Positions 34,728-47,160 of a stretch of DNA of 64,000 nucleotides are shown in pieces. Every line of letters begins with the position of its first letter. Within the stretch, counting starts at the first letter, position 1. Made by a program: the position numbers and the translations under genes. The DNA lies in the NCBI GenBank assembly GCA_948567375.1, contig OX419755.1, positions 78,080,931 through 78,144,930 on the forward strand. Direction: 5' to 3'. Origin of the DNA: Lunularia cruciata. Taxonomy: Eukaryota > Streptophyta > Marchantiopsida > Lunulariales > Lunulariaceae. The notes below the pieces were generated by a model that saw only the letters and a list, made by a program, of their open reading frames with translations, was not told where the DNA came from and did not search any database.

Positions 34728-37700
34728 ATGGCAGCCCGCAGGGCAGCAAGAGGCGTCCTGCGGGGCGTTCTCTCCTCGTTTCTGAGTAGAAAAGCATTGC
34801 CATCTTTGAATTATACGTGCAAACAACAAAATTCTCCCGATGGATTGTTCATTATTGCCAGGGGTATGGCTGGCCTTGCCCAGCCTGCGCAAGATCGCGA
34901 TTCCTGGCGACAAGCCATGGAGAAAGTGCGAAATATTGGGATTTCTGCTCACATTGATTCCGGAAAAACAACCTTGACAGAGCGAGTGCTGTTTTACACT
35001 GGCCGGATCCACGAGATTCATGAAGTGAGAGGAAAGGATGGCCTGCGGGGCGTTCTCTCCTCGTTTCTGAGTAGAAAAGCATTGCCATCTTTGAATTATA
35101 CGTGCAAACAACAAAATTCTCCCGATGGATTGTTCATTATTGCCAGGGGTATGGCTGGCCTTGCCCAGCCTGCGCAAGATCGCGATTCCTGGCGACAAGC
35201 CATGGAGAAAGTGCGAAATATTGGGATTTCTGCTCACATTGATTCCGGAAAAACAACCTTGACAGAGCGAGTGCTGTTTTACACTGGCCGGATCCACGAG
35301 ATTCATGAAGTGAGAGGAAAGGATGGCGTGGGAGCAAAAATGGACTCGATGGATCTGGAGAGGGAGAAGGGAATTACTATCCAATCTGCTGCTACTCATT
35401 GCACGTGGGGTGATTATCAGGTGCGTTTCCGTCATGTGCCAAATGAATTTCTACTCTGATCTGAGGTCAGCTGAAAGCTTCGCAACAACATGCATGGATA
35501 AACTTAAGTAAGGAATCCACTAGTTCAGCAATATTGTTGGATCGCCTTCGGTGCCTGTGATTGTACTCTGTGGAAGAGAGCACCGATCATATATGTCGAA
35601 ATCAATGGCTAGATGGTCATGGAGTATTTAGAACTTCTGTCGTGCATATACTTGAGAAGGGTCTCACTTTCTGAATTTATTCAACGTGCATAAATTCTCA
35701 ACTCCAGGCCTCTGATCAGAGCGCCAATGTCATGATGATTTGATCTCTCCATTACCCGTTTACACCAAAATTCACTCAAAATTTCATCTTCTCTCCCTGC
35801 TTGTTTAGAAACCCTCCCTCCCCGGGCGATTCCTTTTCTCTTCTCAGTAGGCCATCTGAAAAATTTAATTTGCAACGTGTTGCTGGATCCTCGAGTCCTG
35901 AATCCACTGCACAATCTCTGCCTCGGCCGTCAGTTTGGACCAATCTGTTTATAATTATACATCAGTTTTCATGAAATTTTTGTGTAGAAAATTCAGTTGT
36001 GATGCTTGTGTGAACGATTGTACAGGTCAACATTATTGACACACCCGGACATGTGGACTTCACGATAGAAGTTGAGAGGGCTTTGCGGGTGCTGGATGGG
36101 GCGGTGTTAGTGTTGTGCAGTGTGGGAGGTGTTCAAAGTCAGTCCATAACAGTCGACAGACAAATGCGCCGGTACAATGTTCCTCGAGTTGCGTTCATAA
36201 ATAAACTCGATCGGAGTGGAGCCGATCCGTGGAAGGTTATAGATCAGGTATCCACTTTTTCGTGTTAGTCCCACCGTAGAGATGGATCACCTAGTTTGAG
36301 CAAGTATATATTAGTTGTTCTCATATTTCTTGGAAATTCTCCTTCGTGAACCAAGATATGCAGGAGAAAGTGTTACTGGAGGAGTGTTGAGTAGCATCAA
36401 AAATTTGGAAAATGACACAGTTTTGAGAAGCCATCCAGCAGGTTGAGTTGTTCTTGTCAACATGTAGGATGCACCAATCTTCCGATACCCGAGCTTGTAA
36501 AGAATTTGGGCCATTGCCGTGTACTTTGTTCCAGTTCAATCCTACTTCTCAAATTAACGGTTTGACATCTGTGTACCATTGCAGCTGAAGAAGAAATTGA
36601 AGCTCAACTGTGCTGCCGTGCAGTATCCAATCGGACTTGAAACTGAGCTCCAGGGTCTGATTGACCTTGTACAGATGAAAGCTTTTATATCTCAAGGAGC
36701 TCACGGGTAACTACTCTCTGCTTTTACATGATTCCTGACTTGGATCTTAAGGAGATGCTCGTGTCTTGCAGAACAGAATTTTGCATTTGGTACACGCGTT
36801 AGGTTGGTACGCATCTTTGTTGACAAAGCACTGCTTGAATGGTAATGCCGAATTGCTTGAGTGGGAATGGCAGAGAGAAAGTTGTGGAAGAAGAGATCCC
36901 CTCAGCTTTACTCGAAGCAGCTACGGAAAAGAGGCGCGAGCTGATTGAAGTTGTTTCAGAAGTTGATGAAGAACTTGCTGAGAAGTTTCTCAGTGACGAA
37001 CCGATTTCTGTTGATGAACTTGCGGTATGCTTCGTTCATTACTGCAAGATATGTCGATATATTGGTTAATGGTCACAGGCTTTGTTACGTGCAGTCAACG
37101 TTTGTGAAGGATATGCATGCTGGATCTAATTGTTTGTTCAATATCTCATAGGCGGCCGTAAGGAGGGCGACAATATCACTGCTGTTTGTTCCGGTTTTCA
37201 TGGGAAGTGCTTTTAAGAACAAGGTACAGTTTGACTCCTAGGCTTGTCAGCGTTTGCATGCTCACTTTTTCTGTTCTTCAGCAACTTCTGTAGGTGAAAG
37301 TATTGACCCGTCATTCCTTTAATTTGGTGTCAGAATGATCTCGTAATCTTGATCAGTTTCTCTCATGATTAGACATCACAGCTTTATTGGTGAAAATCAA
37401 CCGTGAAAGCTATTTGCAGAAATTTGTGATGAAGAGACGTGGTAGACAACTTGTGGGTCGGAAGGTTGAGACTGGAAATATCATGCCCTGTTTTGGGGCC
37501 ATTGGGGCCATGTCTGTATTCGTATGGGTTTGTTCGAGAATAGTCTCAAAGGTTTTGATCGAGTTCTCTCATGATTAGAAATCACAGCTTTATTGGCTAA
37601 AATCTACCATGAAAGCTTTTTGCAGAAATTTGTGATGAAGAGAAGTAGCAGACCCTGTCAGTCGGGAGGTTGGAACTGGAAACTTTTTGTACTTTTTGCG

Positions 37701-40700
37701 AGCTGGATCTTGTTTGAATTTTTTTTTCTATTTCTCACTCTTGATCAGGTTCTCTGATGATTAGAAATCCCAGCTTTATGGGTCAAAATCTACCATGAAA
37801 GCTAATTGCAGAAATTTGTGATGAAGAGACGTAGCAGATAACTCAAGTTGGGACTGGAAATCGCTACCCTATTTTGGTGCCCACCAGCGGCATGCCTATA
37901 TGTCTACATAGTTGTTCGGGAAGAGTTTCTAACGTGTTTATTGATTTCTCTCATGACTAGAAATGAGAGCTATATGGGTGAAAATCTACCATGAAAGCTA
38001 TTCGCAGAAATTTGTGCTGACGAGACGTAGCAGATAACCTGTGAGTTGGGAGGTTGTAACTGAAGAGTTGGTGCTTTATGCTAGCTGGCTGTTGTTTGAT
38101 AGTAAGTTTTACTTCTTAGTCTTGATAAGTTTCTGTTAGAATCACAGTTTATTGGTTAAAATCTACCATGAAGGCTACGTGCAGAAATTTGTGTTGATGA
38201 GACTTAGCAGACACCTGTGAGTCGGGAGGTAGGAACTGGAAAGTTGTTACTTAGTGCAAGCTCGATGTTGTGTGATAATGACCTCTGCTTCTTAGTTAAG
38301 TAAGTTTCCCCCATGATTAGAGATCACAGCTTTATTGGTTAATTCTACCATAAAAGCTATCTGCGGAAATTTGTGATGAAGAGACGTAGGAGATAACCTG
38401 TCAATGGGGACTTGTGGATACCACATGCCGCAGTCTGGATACCACATGCCTTGGTTGGTGGGCCACTAGAGGCATATCTATACGTGTGCAGTATGAGTTT
38501 GTTCGGAAAGAGTTTCTATGGTTTGGATTCTCTCATGATTATAAAATCAGAGCTTTACTGGTGAAGTTTGACCATAAAAGCTATTTGCAGAAATTTGTGC
38601 TGAAGAGACGTGATAACCTGTGCGACGGGAGGTTAGAACTGGAGATCTGGTGCTCCATGCAAGCTGCCTGGGTGTAACTCATGGGTGTATTACTCAATGT
38701 GGTAATTCGACCTCGAGATTGAGGGAATTTGATGCTAAGATTTTCTGGATTTCCTTGTGTTGGTCAGAGCAGGGTGTCCAACTTCTCTTAGATGGAGTGA
38801 CCAACTTTTTACCATGCCCAATCGAAGTGACCAATCATGCACTCGATCAGAACAAGAATGAAGAGAAGGTGAGGATCTTCGGAGCAGTATCATCTCTCAA
38901 CCCTTTCAGTTTATTCACTAATGCATGCCAAGTGCCTGACTAAACGAATATAACTTCCTTTCTTTGTGTGGCAGGTCAATCTATCAGGGTCTCCACACTC
39001 ACCTTTGGTGGCACTAGCATTTAAATTGGAAGAAGGGCGTTTTGGCCAGCTGACATACCTGAGGTAATTCTTCGATTTAGCTAGCTTCATAGTAAGACAT
39101 TTCCGACAACCTGCAATTTTTTGAGTGTTTTAGTAATTTCTCGTCCAAGAGTGTTTTAAAAGCTGCATTTGCGATACAGTGAATCGGTCTGAACTTATTG
39201 TTATGTCCTCCAAGCAGGCTTTATGATGGTACAATTCGTCGAGGTGACTATATCGTGAATTCAACAACAGGACGGAAAGTGAAGGTACAGCTTTTGCCCA
39301 AGTTCTGCCCACTTGTGATCAAGAACATGGCCCTTGAAACGTTCTCACCCTCCACAGTGATAAGATAATCGTCACTAGTTGATAATTGCTGTCATGGTCT
39401 TCTGTTTTCCAAAGTGCAACGTGGATTGTAATTTCTCTGGGTGTAGAAAGAGATGGACGTCCTGATGGGAGTCACTTGTCTTACTGCTGTTTGAATTGTG
39501 GTCTCAAAGGCAGTCGTTGCCAACTTTACGTATTTCTTATATGTTATGGCTAGTTATTTGCCCGTCCTAGTCCCGTCCTAGTCTATTTTGCAATGTTAAT
39601 GATGATGAGGTTTCATACTATCATTTAACAGGTACCACGGCTCGTTCGTATGCATGCCGATGACATGGAGGTGAGCTTACCGATGTCTGATTTCATTCGT
39701 AGAACTTTTGACGCTTTGTATTTACGTACTAATAGGATATAGGAGTGCACATATCTATCACAAAAATCGGGAGATGGATTGGGCCAGCATATGCTACTTC
39801 AGGTCTCCGAATGCTGATTCCACAGTACTGCAGTAGTCTGCTTTCTTGTAGATAAGTGTACAACTTCTACAGTCAAGTAATATGGCTTCATTCTCTGCCT
39901 CATATGAGTGCTTAGTTATTGCTGACTTTGTGCAGTGGAATTGCTGGTGCAGGATATCCAGCAAGCCAGTGCAGGCGAAATTGTTGCCGTGTTTGGTGTG
40001 GAATGTGCCTCAGGTTCGTGCCTCGTACTTTAGCTAAGTTTTTGAGTACTTATCGTTGTTAGCGGTAGAGTGTCGTTGATGCCTTAGCTGTCACATTGAC
40101 TTTGACACTCTTACTTCTTTTGCGATCTGTTCAGGTGATACCTTCACAGATGGATCCGTGAAGTACACAATGACGTCAATGAACGTCCCAGAACCCGTGA
40201 TGTCTCTTGCCATCGCCCCTGCATCAAAAGATGTTGGGCAGCAGGTGGAAACATACCCATGATCTCTCTCGCAGATTTCACTGGTCATTGGATACGGTTG
40301 CAAAGTGGTTTCTTATTTGTTTATTCATAGCCACTGCTCATCAATTTGGCGGGCTTAATTCTTGTATCTTATCACTGTCGCTCAAAGAATTTGAGATTTA
40401 GCTCTAATTCTTCTGTCTGCCTGGTTCTTGCATGCAGTTTTCAAAGGCTCTAAATCGCTTCCAGAAGGAGGATCCAACCTTCCGCGTCAGTCTTGATCCT
40501 GACAGTGGTGAGGTGTGTGTCTTCATCCCCTACTCTGCCGAAGTTTCAACTTTGACTTTTATACGCGATATGTGAACTTTTACTATGTCCGACAAAGAAA
40601 CATTGAGAACAAAGCAGCAGTGATTGTTCAAGATATTCCTCTTGGTATCATTTCAGACCATCATCTCAGGAATGGGAGAGCTTCATCTCGACATCTATGT

Positions 40701-42083
40701 GGAACGCATCAAGCGAGAATATAAGGTTGTTACTCGCCCTGTGTATGCCTCCGTCATGTCTTGTCCAGTAGTCTTGTGTGGGTGTGAAACTGTGACAAGT
40801 AAGGGGCTTTGTATTCATATTTCAAGGTTTGTACTCTCGATATTTTACCAGTTTCTTGCCACCTAGGGTCTGTAGGTGGGACCCGAGCTTACATCTCGGA
40901 TATTCTTATTCTGCAAATCATCAGAGGGGCACCGTGAATGTCTTTGAGTTTTTTAAGCCTGAAGATTGCAGCACCTCCTGAAAAGTAACCTGCGTACTGC
41001 TATGCGCAATTCCACGATTGTCCCCTCCGAAGAGACTCGTGTGCTTTCTTTGAGTCGTGTTGTTCATTATTCGCACTGGAGGGTTTTAAATCAGAAAGCA
41101 CGAGGTTAATTTAAGAAAACTTCGATGATATATCCAGGTAGACGCGGTGGTTGGAAAGCCTCAGGTGAATTTTAGGGAAACCATCACACAGAAGGCAGAG
41201 TTCGATTATCTTCATCGAAAGCAAAGTGGTGGGCAAGGACAATACGGGCGTGTTTGTGGGTAAGCATAAGCTTCTGAGGAATTTGGAATCACAGCCATTT
41301 TCTTGTCTCTTACCTTCCTACCGCTTACCACCTTAAACCTCAATATCAGATACGTGGAACCCATAAATGAAGAAGGAGAAGCTTCCGGAAAGAAGTTTGA
41401 ATTCAAGAATATGATGATTGGACAAGCTATTCCGTCCAACTTCATTCCATCTATCGAGAAAGGATTTATCGAGGCGGCAAATTCGTAAGTTTGACTAGGC
41501 CCTGTCCTTTGTTAAAAGTCGACCTTTCAGCAGTACGTACTTTGAGCAGCTGCAAGTTCTTGGTGTTGTGGATGTTCCACTGAGGAACCATCGCTAACCA
41601 CCGCTAACTGAGGAACCACACGCCTTGTTTACCAATCTCAGGGGTTCTCTTATTGGGCATCCTGTGGAGAATTTAAGGGTAGTGCTTACGGATGGGGCAT
41701 CGCATCAGGTTGACTCTAGTGATCTAGCCTTCAAGCTGGCAGCTTTATATGCCTTCCGAGATTGCTATCAGAATGCTAGACCAGTCATTTTAGAGCCCAT
41801 CATGCTCGTAGAGATGAAGGCCCCTATGGAGTTCCAGGGACCAGTTATTGGAGATATTAACAGGAGGAAGGGCATTATTGTCGGAAGTGAGCAGGATGGT
41901 GACGATGCAGTCATCATCGCACATGTTCCTTTGAATAATATGTTTGGCTACTCAACTGGTTTGCGGTCAATGACACAAGGTAAGGGTGAGTTCACCATGG
42001 AGTACTACGAGCATGCTGCCGTACCACAGGATGTTCAAGCACAGCTTGTCAAGGACTTTCAGAGCAGGAGAGGTGGATCATAG
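34728..42083 (+). CDS. MEFG1: Mitochondrial elongation factor G (nuclear gene, 16 exons)
   Basis: GTPase that moves tRNA and mRNA through the mitochondrial ribosome. I traced exons with GT/AG junctions and matching phase: 34728-35420, 36026-36247, 36585-36706, 36874-37024, 37152-37223, 38773-38868, 38975-39063, 39218-39284, 39632-39670, 39953-40013, 40135-40244, 40438-40512, 40657-40725, 41138-41259, 41350-41484, 41642-42083. The total is 854 codons. Motifs: P-loop AHIDSGKT, switch [35 protein letters not shown], then domains II-V ending in [19 protein letters not shown]. An arginine-rich start without early acids fits a mitochondrial transit peptide. Oddity: residues 11-105 are repeated exactly as 106-200, doubling the P-loop; without this the protein is 759 residues, close to plant mEF-G at about 754. 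Downstream exons look intact, so the gene is probably functional or was until very recently. Confidence 0.93.
34758..35327 (+). repeat. Perfect 285 bp in-frame tandem duplication in mEF-G exon 1
   Basis: 34758-35042 and 35043-35327 appear identical by eye. The unit is 285 bp (95 codons), so the frame is kept. It covers most of the transit peptide, the P-loop and the segment up to RGKDG. The lack of differences means either a very recent event, an allele, or an assembly artefact. Confidence 0.9.
37350..38640 (+). repeat. Seven-copy tandem array inside mEF-G intron 5
   Basis: Units of about 175-225 bp begin with a tctctcatgattagaaatca-like core at about 37360, 37566, 37751, 37947, 38132, 38306 and 38530. 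Each continues with a gcagaaatttgtgatgaag-like stretch and a gtagcagata/gtcgggaggtt tail. Copies are diverged. The array fills most of the 1549 bp intron (37224-38772), which is far longer than the other introns. Confidence 0.85.
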
Positions 42084-42965
42084 ACATGGATCAAATGCCA
42101 ATCATATCCCAAGATTGTCCGTGGCCAACGGTGGACAGCTTGAATGTTTCTGCGAGTTCACAATTCTGCACCTTTGTTGCGCGTTCACTACGAAGTTAGG
42201 ATCTTAGCTATCTCATGTGGACTGTGCCCACGGCGTAGAGTATTTTGCTGTCCTTTAAGAAAGGACGTCGGCAGGGTATATTGATAATGTCCACTGTATA
42301 GTGACAAGAGTTTACACGAATTGGAACCATTAGGTAAGTTGGAGGCCCGATTTATTTAGGTAGATAGTTATGGGCCACAATTGATAGGGGGGTTGTTAAG
42401 TTTGTTCTAAGATTTAAGATAGCCATACAAAGTTATTCGCTATGAAGTAGAAGAAAGATGGCTCTATAAATTAAACAGGAACACGCGGCAGGTCTGGAAG
42501 CACGGGTACTAGTTTTGACAAGTAGACATCATGTTTTAATAGGGAGACTTCCAATCGTTTCCAACTTCATATGAGTACAAAATTTAAGTAGTGTTTTGGG
42601 ACAATCCCAAACAAGGCAACACTTCACGACATCCATCTCCGTCCATGTGTCTACTTTCTGTGCACATTATAGCTAATGAGATACGTCTGGTGTAGACGTC
42701 TTAAAACATCTTTCTATCAAACTGCCTGCCTGCTTTAGTGTTCGCGGGTTACAAGTACCAGGACATTGTTCGGGCCTCAAAGCTTCAACAAAAGCCTTTC
42801 CATCGCAATGAAAATTTTCAAGGCCGAAGAAATGGATCTGATAAGTTGTTAATACCTACACAGCACGACTCACGATTTCCTTGCCTTTCCAGTGCTTTTC
42901 CTTCCGTCGGACTTGGACGCTATTTCTCAGTTCAGCCATCTCGATACAAACAGTAGATCAATAGT
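42084..42965 (+). other. mEF-G 3' region and intergenic stretch
   Basis: Presumed 3' UTR followed by sequence with no supported frame, RNA gene or repeat. I could not place the polyadenylation site. Confidence 0.4.
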
Positions 42966-42967
42966 TC

Positions 42968-43340
42968 ATAGAAGGGAAAAAGGCGACCGCGTAGGAAAAA
43001 TGAAGAATGGGAAGACCCCATCAAGCTGCACAAGGGGGAAACAAAAAAGGTAACATGGGGCTAAGCTCCAATAGAGTCTATGAGAAATTTGCCCTATCGC
43101 ACCTAAGATATCCGAACTGTAAGGGGGGAGACAAAAGAGAAGGGGGAGACAAAAGAGGTAACATTGGGCTAAGCTCCAATAGAGTCTGTATGAGAAATTT
43201 GCACTATCGCATCGAAGATATCATACGCTATGCAAGTCATACGGTTTACGCATAACTGGAGCATCCGAAATGCAAGTCATACAGTTTACACACAAGTGGA
43301 ACATCCGAAGAAAGAGAAACATCACCTAATGTTCATACAC
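42968..43340 (-). mobile_element. LINE 3'-end fragment
   Basis: In reverse complement it matches the 3' end of the LINE at about 33970-34255 (gacctcatcaagcc-, ggggctaagc- and ctacgcag-type blocks). Inside, the ggggctaagctccaatagag block appears twice (about 43055 and 43165) and the 42 bp unit is duplicated. It is strongly 5'-truncated, as expected for target-primed reverse transcription. Confidence 0.75.
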
Positions 43341-44560
43341 CTAATGTTCATAGAAGCGGTATATACTTCCCGTGACCCACAGGAAGGCATCTTCCATGAT
43401 CATCTCTACCGCGAAAGCCGTTAAGGTGTCCCGCCACAATTAAGCAGTCTTGGCAAATATATGTATTCTTTATATGCATCCACGAATCAAGGATCTTTCG
43501 TTCTCTTTAACTAAAAATCATATGAAGTCATTATTCTCTTTACTAGCAGGGACTGTGGACTTTCGAGCGTGCTTGTTGAACAAGATTGCATGAAGTTACT
43601 CTAGCTTCACTAATGGGCATTGTGACATTGTGAGATGCATGTGACACAGTATGAAGAACATAGGAATCGGGAGAGTGAGCACAGGAAGATACATTCACAT
43701 CATAGCAAACAGAACTGCAATGTATTGGAGGTCAAATCCGGAGAGATGGATAGCGGAATTCGTCTGATCTCCTGAACATAAAATTTTTGTGGAACATTCG
43801 GGTGGGAGAGAGAGTCCGAGTAAAGTGCAATTATGACAGATTGAAAGGTCAGCAAACAGGAAGGAATGGAAGCTTTCGACGATATCTCCATGTGCAAGAA
43901 TACATCGTATGATGATGAAAAGCTCAGCTCGTCATGCTAAACATTGCTACTGCATCAAAGGCTGTTGAAAATAAATGAGATCCAGCAATTAGAGAGGTGC
44001 CCTCATAAGAAAGAAGCTCTTATTGACAGTATTGGCAACTCCAGAACCAGTTTCCACGAAAACCTTCGGATAACGGCCCAAGTACCTCCTATTTATTGAA
44101 CATTTATGACTTTTATGGATTTCGGAGCTAATATGAAGAGATGTCCTTTCTTGACGATATTCATTGCGATCCGTTTCTCTATACTGTTATGGAAGCTTCA
44201 TACCTGGATGCCGACGTCATCGTTTTAAACGGCACCGTAGACTTAGGTTCTCTTCACGTCTGTTGACAACAGCCGTCCGATTTTATCTTATCGCAACCAT
44301 TAGATTTCCCCCACTTACCGGAGGAAGTAAAGTTGGTAGGATTTCCGGCACCAACTCTTTATTTTTCTTTAACTGCCCGGAAACAACAAGAGAGGATTTA
44401 TCAAGTCTCCAACTCCTCCCCTCGGAAACGTGCAATAAACTACGAGCCAACACTTCCATATTTGTTCATAATTCTTGAGGGGTAGAAACTACAGTTTGGA
44501 CTCGAGGAACTACTGAAACCTATCCCCACATCTAACAAGAGACTATCAAGTGGCCATTGC
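43340..44560. other. Intergenic stretch, nothing recognised
   Basis: Moderate GC, no supported gene. A 104-codon plus frame at 44164-44478 has no recognisable domain and looks like chance. Confidence 0.4.
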
Positions 44561-47160
44561 TATTAATTACGATGTTCCCAAACTTTACAGCATCTTTAAT
44601 CTAAGACCTTTTGTGGTCTAAGATACTGCAAATGTCTAATAAACAAGTAAGAAGATGTAGAAGAAGACTTATTAATTCGTGGGAAAAGACATACTTATAT
44701 ACTCTATATGATTTGGCATCCCTTTTTATACGGTGTGAACTTAAAGAAGATAAAATCATGAGTTTTAATGACTAGTACCAGCTTGCTGATCGAAATATGA
44801 ACTTGTGGGTCTAAGTAAAATTTTGACAATATGTTGCCTTTGGAAACCACTAGCATGTGAATTTACCAGTTTAACCATTAACATTCGTTTTATTCAGAGT
44901 AGTAGTAGAAAGGTACTTTGGTCCAGATACGTTATACAATTGAGTTCCCATATATATTTGAATGAAACTGATTTTGAAGAAAAAATCTGTAAATAATATA
45001 GACTTATAGTTGATGAACATGATCACATAAATTCCTATAAAATTATCTTGGTTAACTAATTGCTTAATTTTCCAATACACTATCAATAATAATCTATCAA
45101 ATGTAACTACCAAAGATAAGTGCATTGCTATCTTCTGAAATATTAAAATTTAATGATGTTTTGAAATATTCAAGAACATTGTCTAATGATTTTATAAGAC
45201 TATGTGAGAAAAATAGATCACACCAAATATTTTCAAAGCTAAATAGTTCATTCTTTACATCTATAGACATAATACAATGGTCCTTCTTATACAAAACTTG
45301 ATATTTCAATAATTTAAACCAGTATCCTATAATTAATATTATTATGACTTATAAAATGAAATGGAGGCAAAACATGATATTTTTCCTTACATTTTGATTT
45401 TGAAGGGAGGAGAAAAGATGAGAAAGTAGTCAAGAAAAAATATTTTCATTTAATCATCCTCAATTTTTTTTTTCATATAAAGTAAATTTTTTACGAATAA
45501 ACCATATATTATAAATTTTTTAAAAGAATAGATGATCTATTTATGAGGATTTAATTTCAGAACATTGAGCTAATAATTTCACATAAATTAATTTTTTGAA
45601 AGCTTCTATAGCTTTTAATGTTTAGTGGAAGATAACTAGTAGATGATTTTTGAGTAGTTTCTGACCAATTTCAATCAATTTATTTTATAGTTTTAATATG
45701 AAAAATTGAAATTATTCTTACTCCAATTAAATTCACACATATAAAATAAAATATTTTAAATGTATGATAATTCATGCTAAGATACCTAATACATTCAAGA
45801 TTTAGTTTGAATACAACTATCGATAGGCATAATATAGCTTATAATTTATTATTTTTATTAGTTAATATATATTTAATTAAAATTAAAAGTCTATATTAAT
45901 TTTTTTCAAGTGAATTATTTTTAATAAATATTCTATATATCTATTGAATTGATTTCTCTTTTGCTTGGATATGCTAAAATATATGATTCATAGGTAAATA
46001 ATAAAATATAGCATATTTATCTTGTATTGTATGTATGATTCGTATCTCTATATTTAGAGATCCTTTATATAGTTTAACATCTGAACTATATCTTATTACT
46101 GGACCTATTTTTAAGATGTAGATAAGGATTTCAATGAATGATTATCAAACTTTTAAGTTTATTTAATCATTTTCTTGAGATGGATTGAAATATATCTTGA
46201 TATATTCATCAAATAAATTTAACAGAAATATTTTTCAGGAATAATTAATAACTTATTAATTATATATATATTTTCATATAGATTCTTTCTAGGGTAGAAC
46301 TTAAATTTGAAAATCAGGCAGGTATGAATTTAGAAGAGATTTATAAATAGGAAAAATTGGACATATATTGTGTTAAAGGAATGGATTGCTAGGATATGGA
46401 TAAATTTTATTGTACATATTATGATATCAAAGGAAATATCCATCATTTTGAGATAAAAATATTGAGATAAAATGTTATGTATTAGGAAAATAAATGTAAT
46501 ATGCTCCTTAATATTAAATATAATAATTATATAATTATACAAAAATATAGCGCTATTTATACAGTAAGAAAAACTAACCTATTATCCTTCCTAAAATAAT
46601 AATTTAAATAATAATTAAATATTTAAAGAATATATACTAAGAAGCAGTTTCAAAAAAAGGTTGTCAATGAATTCAAGAGGTGCATGATGGTTAACCATCT
46701 TTTGGGATCAGAAAGATCTCTATTAACGACGCATTCAATGAAACCAGATTGTATGATATGAGTAGATAATCATGGCGTCGCTAATTTGTCCTTATTCTCG
46801 TGTTTTCCATTTTCATAAAAGAAAATAACTGAATTTATATGATGTATAATGTTTTACATTGAGATTTCCTACATTGCTACAATCACTATATAATGTGATT
46901 GGGATTGTAATCTCTTAAGTTTTTTTTCTCAAACTACTGTGGCATGAACACACCCAACCTTGGACTAATTTAGAGTCCCAGCATTGCTCTTGCCTCCTAA
47001 TAGAGCGCTCATATGTGATTTTGGCCATGGAAAACATTGGAACTTTCTACCCTCCACTTACGTTATGCAGACAAATAATATTATCCCTAACAGAAGAGAA
47101 CAGAAAGAACAAAACTAACCAATTCTAGCAAGTTAACATTTGCTTCTGTTGGCATTTTAC
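44560..47160. other. Second AT-rich gene-free island
   Basis: About 2.6 kb, very AT-rich with many short A/T runs and no frame of interest. It resembles 24400-27000 in composition; I could not establish sequence homology between the two by eye. Confidence 0.65.

Noticed and set aside
34647-35435. 262-codon minus-strand frame with an internal repeat
   Set aside because: Antisense of mEF-G exon 1; its repeat is the 285 bp duplication read backwards.
37224-38772. CRISPR-like array
   Set aside because: Units are long, diverged and without spacer logic, inside a plant intron; it is a tandem repeat.
44164-44478. 104-codon plus-strand frame
   Set aside because: No recognisable domain, no coding-like context and no splice partners.
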